DNA of 41,315 bases, taken from the NCBI GenBank assembly GCA_021769135.1, contig JAETTM010000035.1, positions 1 through 41,315 of the forward strand, written 5' to 3'. Position numbers and translations under genes: made by a program. This DNA comes from Lachnospiraceae bacterium (lineage in GTDB: Bacteria; Bacillota; Clostridia; Lachnospirales; Lachnospiraceae). Below, one piece after another: positions 7,782-16,586 of the stretch (position 1 is the first letter of the stretch; every line of letters begins with the position of its first letter). The notes beneath the pieces are model-generated. The model was not told the origin of the DNA. It saw nothing but the letters and a program-made list of their open reading frames with translations, and made no database searches.

Positions 7782-7846
7782 TGTAAAGGAAACTTGACAA
7801 ATGCAAAAGCATGGAGTATGATTAAATTGTAAAGGAAACTTGTCAA
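7782..7846 (+). promoter_or_regulatory. Promoter with duplicated operator for the HTH/membrane operon
   Basis: TTGACA (7794-7799) and TATGAT (7817-7822) are separated by exactly 17 bases. A 19-base direct repeat, TGTAAAGGAAACTTG followed by A/T and CAA, lies at 7782-7800 (overlapping -35) and 7828-7846 (over the start of transcription). The two copies differ at one base. This fits an operator pair bound by the HTH protein encoded just downstream (negative autoregulation). Confidence 0.75.
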
Positions 7847-7866
7847 AACGAAAGGAGAGATACCCG

Positions 7867-8073
7867 TTGGAAAACAGGGTGGAAGAATTAAGGAAACAAT
7901 TGGGCCTGAATCAGGAAGAGCTTGCAAAGTTGCTTAAAGTTTCAAGGCAGACAGTCAGTTCCATAGAGACGGGAAAATACAATCCCTCTTTGGAATTAGC
8001 TTTTGCAATTTCCGATTTTTTCGGTAAACAAATTGAAGAAATTTTTATCCATGAAAGGGAGGATTTCGAATGA
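7867..8073 (+). CDS. Small HTH (Xre/Cro-type) transcriptional regulator
   Basis: The TTG at 7867 is chosen because AAAGGAGAG lies seven bases upstream; the upstream TTG at 7840 falls inside the operator repeat. The 69-residue product is essentially one Xre-family helix-turn-helix: RVEELRKQLG, LNQEELAKLL, VSRQTVSSIE (recognition helix) and GKYNPSLELA, as in YozG-like regulators. Its stop overlaps the next start by four bases, so it is translationally coupled to a membrane protein. That pairing is common in Firmicutes, where the regulator controls its own operon. Confidence 0.9.
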   Translation: MENRVEELRKQLGLNQEELAKLLKVSRQTVSSIETGKYNPSLELAFAISDFFGKQIEEIFIHEREDFE

Positions 8074-8516
8074 AAAAAGGTCATTTAATTGAAGGTATTC
8101 TGTTTGTTTTAGGGGGAGCTGCCCTTTTGTGCATAGAACTGTTGACCCATAGTATGTTTGACAGCCTGCTTGTCGGTTTTGCCGCCGGAGGTATTTGTTC
8201 CGGCATTGTTATGATTGGCAGATATATTTATTGGAGCTCGCCGAAAAACAGGGAAAGATATCGGCAAAAAATGGAAGACGAGGAAATCCAGCTTCATGAT
8301 GAATTGAAGTCGATGCTGCGGGATAAATCCGGAAGATATTCCTATGTCATCGGAATGATGGCGCTTTGCATATCCATTGTGGCATTCTCCATTCTGGGAA
8401 AATTGGGGATTATCCATAACCCGCGCATAATAGTGCTGTATTTAAGCGGCTATCTTATTTTCCAGATAGTCATCGGCATTGCAATTTTTAAACATCTGCT
8501 CAAAAAATATGAATAG
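8070..8516 (+). CDS. Four-helix membrane protein paired with the HTH regulator
   Basis: 148 residues with four predicted membrane segments (about 8-26, 31-50, 90-110 and 118-140) and a charged cytoplasmic loop between the second and third (KNRERYRQKMEDEE). The ATG overlaps the stop of the regulator gene. No enzymatic motif is seen. Such membrane partners of small Xre regulators are widespread but of unknown function. Confidence 0.8.
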   Translation: MKKGHLIEGILFVLGGAALLCIELLTHSMFDSLLVGFAAGGICSGIVMIGRYIYWSSPKNRERYRQKMEDEEIQLHDELKSMLRDKSGRYSYVIGMMALCISIVAFSILGKLGIIHNPRIIVLYLSGYLIFQIVIGIAIFKHLLKKYE

Positions 8517-8587
8517 AGAATTTCAAAATGCATTTCTCCCCATCTTCCATCATAAGATAGAAGTATCATCCAAAAGGAGATTTGCAT

Positions 8588-9313
8588 ATGTTCCAAAAAC
8601 CTTTTATTTCACCTTGCCTGAAAATTGCCATCGTGGGCCGGAGCAAAGATACGGCAAACTATGAAAAAGCCTTGCAGGAAATGGGTGTATCCTTCGCCGT
8701 CACCATGGATTCGGATTCCGGCAGCCTTTCCGGCTTCCACGGCCTCCTGCTGCCCGGGGGAGGAGATATTACGCCCGCATTTTTCGGCCAGCAAAACCAT
8801 GGCTCCAAAAATATCGATACAGAACTGGACATTAAACAGCTGCAGGCTCTGGAACTTTTTGTAAAATGGAAAAAGCCCGTACTGGGCATCTGTAAAGGAA
8901 TGCAGCTCATCAATGTATTTTTCGGGGGCGACATCCTGCAGCATATCCCGGAAGCCCCCAGCCATGCCTGGGATGGGAATGACAAAATACATCCCACTTC
9001 CATACAGCCCGGCTCTTTTCTTGCCGGAATATATGGCACCCATATGATTACCAACAGCGCCCATCATCAGTCCATTGGCCAGCCTGGCCGCAAGCTGCAT
9101 ATCATTCAGTGCGCCGATGACGGCGTTCCCGAAGGGATTGCCCATATGACCCTGCCCATCCTTGGCGTTCAATGGCATCCGGAAAGGCAGTTTGCCAATT
9201 CCCGTTTCGGCCATTCCCAGAATGATGGCGCTGCTGCTCCCACCAATGAGCCCGCCGATGGCAGAATGCTGTTTTCCTTCTTTTTGTCCTTATGCTCCCC
9301 GTCTTTGGCATAA
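8588..9313 (+). CDS. Class I glutamine amidotransferase-like hydrolase (peptidase C26/PuuD type)
   Basis: The ATG at 8588 follows AAAGGAGA by about seven bases. The 241-residue product has the oxyanion strand LLLPGGGDI, the nucleophile elbow GICKGMQLIN (Cys102), a substrate-side SAHHQS, and the His-Glu pair in GVQWHPER (His197, Glu199). These identify gamma-glutamyl-gamma-aminobutyrate hydrolase-like peptidase C26 proteins, which release glutamate from gamma-glutamyl compounds. No polyamine catabolic genes are near, so the substrate is open. The C-terminal 30 residues are low-complexity and poorly conserved-looking. Convergent with the next gene. Confidence 0.85.
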   Translation: MFQKPFISPCLKIAIVGRSKDTANYEKALQEMGVSFAVTMDSDSGSLSGFHGLLLPGGGDITPAFFGQQNHGSKNIDTELDIKQLQALELFVKWKKPVLGICKGMQLINVFFGGDILQHIPEAPSHAWDGNDKIHPTSIQPGSFLAGIYGTHMITNSAHHQSIGQPGRKLHIIQCADDGVPEGIAHMTLPILGVQWHPERQFANSRFGHSQNDGAAAPTNEPADGRMLFSFFLSLCSPSLA

Positions 9314-9329
9314 GCCCTCTTGGACAAAT

Positions 9330-10517
9330 TTACGCATTCTTATGGCCTTCCCCTTTCTTACGCCTCCGTTTCCCTCCTTCCAGCCTGGCCTTCCCCTCTT
9401 CCGTCCGTTCCTGCCAGCCTTCTTTTATTTCCTCTTTAGCGCGCTCGCCGGCCAGCTCAAACAACGAAGCGATTATCTTCCTTATCATGGCCGCCGTTTC
9501 CCCGTCCAATCCCTTAAAGGCGGATACCACGGCCATCATATTTTTCTTCCAGTCAGCCGTAAAGTCAATCAACGTTTCCGCCTGGGAAGCGGAGACCACT
9601 TCGTATAAGGCATCCACGAAGGTATGAATCTGCTTTTCATCCATGGACAAAATCCATTCATTCAGCGTTTCGTCCATAAACTTCCTTCTTTTATACACAT
9701 CCTTTGCCCGGACGAATTCATCTTCCCTCACCAGCCATGTATATGGGTCATGCTGCAGCAGGCCAAAGGTTTTGCTCTCCACCACCATATACCCCGCCGC
9801 ATGGGATTCCAAAAGCATCCCCACCAGAGAAGAATGGGGAATAATTTTAACAACCCGCCCTGCAATTTTCTCATAATTCCCCTTTTCCCGTATTTCCGGC
9901 CGGAAACCGGGGCCGTCATGGCTGTAAATCCTGTCAATCCTTTCCTGTACATCCTCCCTGCAGTTCATCGCCGCATATACAGCAAAATTCCCCCCTTTGG
10001 AATGCCCGCCCATATAGAATGTAGAGGAAAAAGACGCCGCTGCCCGTTCCAGATATTCCACACTTCTAAGCTGCCCGATGACCGGCTCGGAAAAAGCCAG
10101 GTTAAAATCTTCCTTCCATCCTACAATCGTCTCATCGGTTCCCCGGTAAGCAATATAGACCGAACCATCCTCCAGGAAAAATGTCACAGCCGAAAACTGC
10201 GTTTCCTGCTGCTGCTCAATGATATTCACATAAAAATTCATGCGCATGGTGGAAAAGCGGGCGCTTTTCAACATGCCGCCAAACAATTTCATGTTGTTTT
10301 CCCGGTACCTTTCATCTGCAAAAAGCTTATCCTTATCCTGATGGCTGTCCAGATAACCCATGGAAACTGCCGGGGCATTTTCCTTGATGCCCGGCACGAT
10401 TCCGTCGAATTTCAAATAAGCGAACTGGCACAGCACCAGGCTGTCCACCTCATTCAACGGCTTTTCCGAGAACGTATAATCGCCATATTCCTTTAAATAA
10501 TCCAAAATTGTTCCCAT
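9330..10517 (-). CDS. DUF2974 (Mbeg1-like) alpha/beta hydrolase
   Basis: The start at 10517 is chosen (MGTILDYLKEYG) because the family begins this way and a purine-rich GGAGGAAGAAGGG precedes it; the longer frame to 10592 lacks a site. The 395-residue product has an alpha/beta-hydrolase fold with IAYRGTDET, the nucleophile elbow GGHSKGG (Ser173), and SHDGPGF. This is the lipase-like DUF2974 pattern. The last about 30 residues are Lys/Arg/Glu-rich. Cytoplasmic, with no signal peptide. The substrate is unknown; esterase or lipase activity is inferred from the motif only. Confidence 0.85.
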   Translation of the reverse strand: MGTILDYLKEYGDYTFSEKPLNEVDSLVLCQFAYLKFDGIVPGIKENAPAVSMGYLDSHQDKDKLFADERYRENNMKLFGGMLKSARFSTMRMNFYVNIIEQQQETQFSAVTFFLEDGSVYIAYRGTDETIVGWKEDFNLAFSEPVIGQLRSVEYLERAAASFSSTFYMGGHSKGGNFAVYAAMNCREDVQERIDRIYSHDGPGFRPEIREKGNYEKIAGRVVKIIPHSSLVGMLLESHAAGYMVVESKTFGLLQHDPYTWLVREDEFVRAKDVYKRRKFMDETLNEWILSMDEKQIHTFVDALYEVVSASQAETLIDFTADWKKNMMAVVSAFKGLDGETAAMIRKIIASLFELAGERAKEEIKEGWQERTEEGKARLEGGKRRRKKGEGHKNA

Positions 10518-10621
10518 CGCGACCCTTCTTCCTCCATCCGGCGCTCCTAAGCCCTTTTCATTTCTCCAAAACCCTATCGCTGTTCCAGCCACTTCTCCTT
10601 ATATCACTATCGCCCCAGGTT

Positions 10622-11644
10622 TCAGAACCGCGCCTCCAAATGCCCGATATTTTTAATCAAAACCGAAACCGTTCCGTCCGGGTTCGTGATGAACTCCACG
10701 CTCCCCGGGTTTTTGTACTGCTCCATGGGAATTTTAATTTCGATTCCCGTATCCGTAAACAGATGCTGCTTTTGATATTTCCTCGTGGTAGCCTCGCTCT
10801 GGGGAAGGATTTCCTCCTTCACCAAATCATACTTTTCCATTTTATCCTGAAAAGCCACCTTTAATTCCGGCTTTTCTTCAAAAATACGCTCCGCCAGCTC
10901 TTCCACAACGAAACCGCCTTTTTCCTCCAATTCTTCCTGTATAATGCTCTTCGCCTTCATCTGGACCTCATACTGGCTCACTTCGTCATACCCTTCCTTC
11001 TGCACCGTCTCCACCGCCTTTGTCACAATGGACAGCTTGGACTTATGGGACATACGGCTGGAGCATTTTAAAAATAAATAGGAAAAATAATCGGTCTTTT
11101 CCCCATTGATTTCATACTTCTTTTCCACCACCTGAACCGTCAGGTCATCCAGGCAGATAATCGCCGCTTCGCTCAGCTTCTGCGATTCCGGCGGCAGGAT
11201 TGACTTATGGCGGATAATCTCATTGGTATTTTTCCCTTCTTCCGTGGCCAATGTCCTATGGGTATACAACGATTTGTAGTTCATTTTAAGCAGGCCCAGA
11301 TATTCCCCTTCCCCATATTTAAAACGCACTACAATCAAATCCGCCGGGGGAATATCAATATTGCTGTTCATAATGCTATAAAGGAAATCCGCCATATCCT
11401 TGCTCACATCCACAAAAAAGTCATCGGAATACTGCGCAAGCATCTGATAAACCTCCGATTCCTCCTTATAAAACTGACAGCTTTTCCCGTCATCCCCGGA
11501 GGAAATCTTCGCTATATGCTCTTTTAAAAAGTCCGCAAACTCGGAGCCGAAATCCAGCTCCCCATCCGACAGCACCGGCATCCCTATCGTAGAATCCAGT
11601 ATATGTACAATCGCTTTTTTTATCCTAATCTCTTCTTTTATCAT
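10622..11644 (-). CDS. Nucleoid-associated protein of the NdpA (YejK) family
   Basis: 340 residues beginning IKKAIVHILD and FADFLKEHIA, with internal FLYSIMNSN, LGLLKMNYK and a C-terminal half containing EIKIPMEQY and VSVLIKNIGHLE. This is the order and length expected of NdpA-type nucleoid-associated proteins (about 335 residues). Some homologues in Gram-positives occur near mobile or defence genes, but here the neighbours are housekeeping. The ribosome binding site is weak (GGAATAATAG). It is 105 bases upstream of the DUF2974 gene on the same strand. Confidence 0.82.
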   Translation of the reverse strand: MIKEEIRIKKAIVHILDSTIGMPVLSDGELDFGSEFADFLKEHIAKISSGDDGKSCQFYKEESEVYQMLAQYSDDFFVDVSKDMADFLYSIMNSNIDIPPADLIVVRFKYGEGEYLGLLKMNYKSLYTHRTLATEEGKNTNEIIRHKSILPPESQKLSEAAIICLDDLTVQVVEKKYEINGEKTDYFSYLFLKCSSRMSHKSKLSIVTKAVETVQKEGYDEVSQYEVQMKAKSIIQEELEEKGGFVVEELAERIFEEKPELKVAFQDKMEKYDLVKEEILPQSEATTRKYQKQHLFTDTGIEIKIPMEQYKNPGSVEFITNPDGTVSVLIKNIGHLEARF

Positions 11645-11663
11645 TTTCTATTATTCCAGTTCC

Positions 11664-11752
11664 GCATCTTTCCCCATAAGAGCCTTGCTCGCAGAGCAAT
11701 TTCCGGTCGCTTTGCGCCCTGAAATTCTCTGGGCTCTTTTGGGGTAAGATGC
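11664..11752. terminator. Large imperfect hairpin between trkH and ndpA
   Basis: Arms of about 21 bases (11664-11684 with 11732-11752, three mismatches) enclose an inner TTGCTC/GAGCAA hairpin. On the plus strand it is followed by T6 (11754-11759), but the flanking genes are both on the minus strand, where no T-run follows. It may be a repeat-type palindrome, or act as a terminator or processing site for the trk transcript. Confidence 0.55.
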
Positions 11753-11758
11753 TGTTTT

Positions 11759-13195
11759 TTAGCGCCTCCATGTCCTGGGGGAGAAAAGAACCAGCATAGG
11801 CATCAGTTCCAAACGGCCTGCCAGCATATCGAACATCAGAACCAGTTTGGAAAAACCGGAAAAAGCGGAATAGTTCCCTGCAGGCCCTACCATGTTTAGA
11901 CCCGGCCCTACATTGTTGAAGGTCGTAGCTACCGCCGTGATATTCGTCACAAAATCAAATTCATTCAAGGAGACCAGCACAAAGGAGCCTAACAGTATCA
12001 TCACGTAAATCATCGTATATACCTGGATGGACTTGATGACCCCATCTTCCACAATATGGCCGTCCATATGGATTTTCTTAATACTCCTTGGATGAATTAC
12101 CGAAAATATTTCATTTTTTATGGAGCGCAGCAATACAATCAGGCGGGAAACCTTAAAACCTCCCCCTGTGCTCCCCGCGCAGGCCCCCAGCAAAGTAAGC
12201 AGGAAAAGCACCGCCCTGGAAAATTCAGGCCAAACGTTGTAATCCAGCGTGGCAAACCCTGTGGTAGTCATCACCGACACTACCTGGAACAGGGAATGGT
12301 GGAACGCCTGGAAACCGTCTTCAAAAAATCCCCTTACATTGATGGAAATCAGCAAAGCCGCCACAAAGACTATCCCAAGATAATACCTTAATTCCTCGCT
12401 CCCGAAAGCTTCCTTCGGCCTCCGAATCAACAACAGGTAGAATATCTGGAAGTTTATGCCGCACAGCAGCATAAAGACAATGAATATGGTCTGTACCGTA
12501 GCGGAATAACTTCCGATGCTGGAATTTAGCAGGCCAAATCCGCCTGTTCCCGTTGTAGAAAAGGACAGGGTGGATGCCTCGTACAAGTTCAGGCCCGCCA
12601 GCATAAGGGATACGATTTCGACTATAGTAATCATCAAGTAAATCCCATACAATATCATTGCCGTATTTTTAATTTTAGGAACCAGCTTGCCTACGCTGGG
12701 CCCTGGGCTCTCCGCCTTCATCAAATGCATGTTATAGCTCCCTGACAAAGGAAGCACAGCCAGAATCAGCACCAGCACCCCCATGCCTCCAATCCAATGG
12801 GTAAAGCATCTCCAGAACTGGATGCATCTGGATAACCCTTCCACATCGGTCAATATAGTTGCCCCCGTGGTGGTCAAACCGGAGATTGTTTCGAACAATG
12901 CATCCGTATAAGTGGGAAATTCCCCGCTGATATAAAAAGGAAGAGCACCAATCAGGCTTAGGATAATCCAGCTTAGGGAAACTGTAACAAATCCTTCTTT
13001 CGCATAGAAGACATTGCTTTTCGGCTTGAACCTTCTTCCTATAAGGCTCACTGCCAGACAGCCAATCATCACGTAAAGGAAACAAAAAGCGCTCCTTTCA
13101 CTATAAATCAAGCCCACAACAAAAGGCAATGCCATAAATAGAGCCGCGAATTCCAAAACCCTGCATAAAATATAGCGAATCACCGAATAATTCAT
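11759..13195 (-). CDS. trkH: Potassium uptake membrane subunit TrkH/KtrB
   Basis: 478 residues with 10-12 hydrophobic segments and the repeated selectivity-filter-like motifs of the Trk/Ktr superfamily: SGLTTTGATI, FSTTGTGGFG, VVSVMTTTGFAT and FNNVGPGLNM. ACAGSTGGGFKVSR is also typical. It forms the K+ channel-like pore in the membrane, gated by the cytoplasmic TrkA ring. It starts eight bases after the trkA stop, with AAAGG inside the trkA 3' end, so the pair is one operon. Confidence 0.93.
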   Translation of the reverse strand: MNYSVIRYILCRVLEFAALFMALPFVVGLIYSERSAFCFLYVMIGCLAVSLIGRRFKPKSNVFYAKEGFVTVSLSWIILSLIGALPFYISGEFPTYTDALFETISGLTTTGATILTDVEGLSRCIQFWRCFTHWIGGMGVLVLILAVLPLSGSYNMHLMKAESPGPSVGKLVPKIKNTAMILYGIYLMITIVEIVSLMLAGLNLYEASTLSFSTTGTGGFGLLNSSIGSYSATVQTIFIVFMLLCGINFQIFYLLLIRRPKEAFGSEELRYYLGIVFVAALLISINVRGFFEDGFQAFHHSLFQVVSVMTTTGFATLDYNVWPEFSRAVLFLLTLLGACAGSTGGGFKVSRLIVLLRSIKNEIFSVIHPRSIKKIHMDGHIVEDGVIKSIQVYTMIYVMILLGSFVLVSLNEFDFVTNITAVATTFNNVGPGLNMVGPAGNYSAFSGFSKLVLMFDMLAGRLELMPMLVLFSPRTWRR

Positions 13196-13203
13196 AGTTC
13201 AAA

Positions 13204-14562
13204 TCAACCTTTCAGTATATCTTTAATATCGTGCAGCCCCGTGGTCGTGGTAACAATAACTACAGTATCGCCCACCGCTATTTTACTCTGCCCGCCCGGG
13301 GTTATGATATTGCCCTTATGGTTAATGCTGCAAATCAGTATATTGGGTTTTAAATTCAATTCCAGCAAAGGAATTCCCACTACCGGGGAGTCTTCCTTAA
13401 CAATAAATTCCAAAGCCTCTACCCTGTCATTATTCATACGGTAAAGCGTCTCGATATTGCTCCCTATGGAATTGTGCAAGGCCCTCACATGCTTCACAAT
13501 AGTTTCTGCCGTAATATACTTGGGATAAATAATGCTGCCCAGCTCCATCCCGCCGATAATTTCATCATAAGAAATCCTATGTACCTTTGTAATCAGTTTC
13601 GCTTTGGAAATGCTTTTCACATAAAGGGAAAGCATAATATTCTCTTCATCAAAATTAGTCAGCGCCACGAAAGACTCTGCCTGGGGCAGCCCTTCTTCCA
13701 TCAACAGGTTTTTATCCGTGCCATCGCCGTAAATCAACGTTGCCTGGGGCAGCAGTTCGCTCAGTTCCTCACATCTGTCCCTGTCCCTTTCCACAATTTT
13801 CACCGATATCCCGATAGAAACCAGCTGTTTTGCCAAATAATATGCAGTTTCCCCGCCCCCAACGATAAAAGCACTTTTCGCCCTGGTTGTGGAAACCCCC
13901 AACTTTTTGAAAAAAAGCATGCCGTTTTTCACCGTACCCACCACGGAAATCTCATCCTTAGCCCGCAGTATAAAGTTCCCGTCCGGAATATACACATCTT
14001 CTCCTCGTTCCACCGTACAGACCAGCACATCGCATTTCAATTTTGAGGAAATATTTTTTAAGGCCTGGTCGCACAGGGCCGAACCTTCTTCAATCCGGTA
14101 TTTCACCAGCTCCACACGCCCTTTGGCAAAGGTATCGATTTTCAGCGCGGAAGGGAATTTCAGCACCCTGGCGATTTCCATGGCTGCCGCATCCTCCGGG
14201 TTGATGACCATGGAAAGCCCCAGCTCTTCTTTGATAAAATTGATTTCCCTGCTGTATACCGGGTTTCTCACCCTGGCTATGGTATGGCAGTCGCCCGCCT
14301 TTTTGGCAATCAGGCAGCACAATAAATTCAACTCGTCCGAACCAGTTACCGCTATCATCAAATCCGCATCCTCAATCCCCGCTTCCTTTTGTATCGAATA
14401 GCTTGCCCCGTTTCCCACATAGCCCATCACGTCATAGTTAATGGTTATGTTTTTTATAGCCTCGCTTTTCGTATCGATAACCGTAATATTATGCCCTTCC
14501 TTGCTTAGCTTTTCCACAATCGTAGAACCCACATTCCCACAACCCACAATAATAATATGCAT
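13204..14562 (-). CDS. trkA: Trk potassium system NAD-binding regulatory subunit TrkA
   Basis: 452 residues with two tandem RCK units: first Rossmann motif GCGNVGSTIVEKL (residues about 7-19) with acidic VIDTKSE, then a TrkA_C domain (about 140-220), a second Rossmann IVGGGETAYYLAKQL (about 233) with IVERDRDR, and a second TrkA_C. Double-RCK TrkA is the partner of TrkH. It binds NAD(H)/ATP and gates K+ flux. First gene of the trkA-trkH pair. The ribosome binding site is weak. Confidence 0.93.
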   Translation of the reverse strand: MHIIIVGCGNVGSTIVEKLSKEGHNITVIDTKSEAIKNITINYDVMGYVGNGASYSIQKEAGIEDADLMIAVTGSDELNLLCCLIAKKAGDCHTIARVRNPVYSREINFIKEELGLSMVINPEDAAAMEIARVLKFPSALKIDTFAKGRVELVKYRIEEGSALCDQALKNISSKLKCDVLVCTVERGEDVYIPDGNFILRAKDEISVVGTVKNGMLFFKKLGVSTTRAKSAFIVGGGETAYYLAKQLVSIGISVKIVERDRDRCEELSELLPQATLIYGDGTDKNLLMEEGLPQAESFVALTNFDEENIMLSLYVKSISKAKLITKVHRISYDEIIGGMELGSIIYPKYITAETIVKHVRALHNSIGSNIETLYRMNNDRVEALEFIVKEDSPVVGIPLLELNLKPNILICSINHKGNIITPGGQSKIAVGDTVVIVTTTTGLHDIKDILKG

Positions 14563-14602
14563 ATCAATAACCGTGCCCTTTCCTTAATAAATCTGCAAAT
14601 GC

Positions 14603-14986
14603 CTAATATTTTTCCGGATAATCGGTTCCCGTTTCGGTCTGCATCAGATATCTGTACTTTTCCGGCTCCTTTTTCATTTTCAGCATCGTATCAAAAGCCC
14701 TAAGGACCATTTTGCTGCCATTATGCTTCATCCCGTACAGTCCCCGGTCCATCTCTGCCTTAAAGTGGTCGATCTGCCATACCATAATGTCCACCACCGT
14801 ATATCCCTCCACCTTTGTCCTGCAGGAAAAATCGCCTGTTTCCCCATAATAAAGAAACTCTTCCCCTATTTCCGGGCAAGTCAAAAGCCCGGTTGCCAGC
14901 TCCTGGAGAAACGCTTCGTCTTCTCCCGCTTTGTAACCGAACTCGTCCACAATCCTTATGATTTTTTGTCCATCCAGAGCATCCAT
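14603..14986 (-). CDS. Hypothetical protein upstream of trkA
   Basis: The start at 14986 is preferred over 14992 because GGGGG then sits at a workable distance of seven bases. The product has 127 residues, is acidic, likely soluble and mixed alpha/beta, with no signal or membrane segment. It ends 40 bases before trkA on the same strand, so it may be co-transcribed with the potassium system. I recognise no family. Confidence 0.6.
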   Translation of the reverse strand: MDALDGQKIIRIVDEFGYKAGEDEAFLQELATGLLTCPEIGEEFLYYGETGDFSCRTKVEGYTVVDIMVWQIDHFKAEMDRGLYGMKHNGSKMVLRAFDTMLKMKKEPEKYRYLMQTETGTDYPEKY

Positions 14987-15101
14987 ATCCATACCCCCTA
15001 TATATCTACCCGCAGTCCTCCGTCATAAGACGCATATATTTAAGAATGCGAAGCATATTTTGGAGTTGGCCGCAACTCTTTCCCCTCTAACATAATATCA
15101 A

Positions 15102-16586
15102 ATGGAAACATATATTACAAGTCACTCTTATATATTAGAATTAAGAAATTATATACAATGGTATGCAGTATTGAAAATAATATCTTATGCCAACGATTTC
15201 CTTTGGGGCTTCCCCCTCCTGTTCCTGCTGATGGGAACACACCTCTTTTTTACCTTAAAGCTGCACATTCCCCAGCGCCATCTTGGGAAAGCGCTTCGGC
15301 TGTCCGTTACCGGCGAAAAAAGAGAGGGAAACGATTCCACCAAGAACCTCTCCGCTTTCGGTGCCCTGGCCACCACCCTGGCCGCCACTTTAGGCACCGG
15401 CAATATCATCGGCGTTTCCACCGCCGTCGCTTTAGGCGGCCCCGGTGCCGTCTTCTGGTGCTGGCTCACCGGCCTGTTAGGCATGGCTACCTCCTACGCG
15501 GAATGCTACTTGAGCGTGCTATATAAAGAAAAAAATTCCGAAGGGTTTTCCGTAGGCGGTCCGATGTACGTCTTAAAGAACGGCCTCCACAGCAAACCCT
15601 TAGCGAAATTTTATGCTTTTTGCACCATATGCGCCGCTTTCGGGGTAGGCTGCACCACCCAGGCTAATTCCCTCGCCCAGACCACCTCTTCCACTTGGGG
15701 CCTTTCCCCCCATCTGGTAGGCATCGCCGCCGCTTTTGCCACAGGTCTGGTCATCTTAGGCGGCATACGCTCCATCGGCAGCCTATGCATAAAAATTGTA
15801 CCCCTGTTAGGCATTCTTTATATCGCCGGTTGCTTTGTCCTGCTTGTTTTAAACGGGGATTTCCTTTTCCAGGCCATCCTTGTCATCCTTGAACATGCCC
15901 TCCTTCCCCGCGCAGTGCTGGGCGGCATTGCCGGATATTCTTTAAAACAAGCTGCCAGATACGGCATCGCCAGAGGCCTTTTTACCAACGAAGCCGGCAT
16001 CGGAACCTCCGCCATACCTGCTGCGGCTTCCGACACGCTCAATCCTTCCAGGCAGGCCTTTGTGTCCATGACGGCCGTCTTCTGGGATACCGTAGTTATG
16101 TGCCTTCTGTCCGGCCTTGTTATCGTCACAAATATGCTGAAGCACCCCGATTCCCTGCTTCATGTAAACGAAACCGGGCTGGCCGATGCCGCTTTTGCCT
16201 ATCTGCCTTTTGGAGGCAGGCAGTTCCTTTCCTTCGCTTTAGCGGCTTTTGCCATTACCACCCTCATCGGATGGTCCTACTTTGGGGAAAAAGCCTTCGC
16301 TTATTTGTGGGGAGATGGGAATATCGGCGTTTACAAGCTTCTTTATATCGTTATGATATATATCGGCGCTGTCATCCCCTTAAATATAGTATGGGAGTGC
16401 ACCGACTTCATCAACGCCCTGATGATTTTCCCCAATGTACTCTCCCTCTTTCTGCTCCAGGATAAAATTACCACACCCTTTATCGGCAAACGTATTCCCC
16501 ATGCGGGCATCAGAGGCGGCGGCAGGAATTCCTTATCTTTCCGGAAGCCAATCTCTCCCCATGGGGAACGGACTCAGGGAAGCTGA
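15102..16586 (+). CDS. Sodium:amino-acid (alanine/glycine) symporter, AGCS family
   Basis: 494 residues with about ten membrane segments. Family markers are NDFLWGFPLL near the start, ALATTLAATLGTGNIIG, GGPGAVFWCW, EGFSVGGPMYV, ARGLFTNEAGIGTSA and GWSYFGEKA. AGCS proteins import alanine, glycine or glutamine with Na+ or H+. The start is uncertain: no clear ribosome binding site precedes ATG 15102, and the inverted repeat GAGTTG/CAACTC (15063-15078) lies upstream. A TTG near 15167 would also preserve the fold. The 3' end overlaps the convergent NptA-type gene by 13 bases, so the two transcripts are antisense at their ends. Confidence 0.9.
   Translation: METYITSHSYILELRNYIQWYAVLKIISYANDFLWGFPLLFLLMGTHLFFTLKLHIPQRHLGKALRLSVTGEKREGNDSTKNLSAFGALATTLAATLGTGNIIGVSTAVALGGPGAVFWCWLTGLLGMATSYAECYLSVLYKEKNSEGFSVGGPMYVLKNGLHSKPLAKFYAFCTICAAFGVGCTTQANSLAQTTSSTWGLSPHLVGIAAAFATGLVILGGIRSIGSLCIKIVPLLGILYIAGCFVLLVLNGDFLFQAILVILEHALLPRAVLGGIAGYSLKQAARYGIARGLFTNEAGIGTSAIPAAASDTLNPSRQAFVSMTAVFWDTVVMCLLSGLVIVTNMLKHPDSLLHVNETGLADAAFAYLPFGGRQFLSFALAAFAITTLIGWSYFGEKAFAYLWGDGNIGVYKLLYIVMIYIGAVIPLNIVWECTDFINALMIFPNVLSLFLLQDKITTPFIGKRIPHAGIRGGGRNSLSFRKPISPHGERTQGS

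Noticed and set aside
15063-15078. GAGTTG/CAACTC hairpin upstream of the AGCS gene as an amino-acid riboswitch
   Set aside because: Only one six-base stem is present, with no glycine- or lysine-riboswitch conserved core around it.
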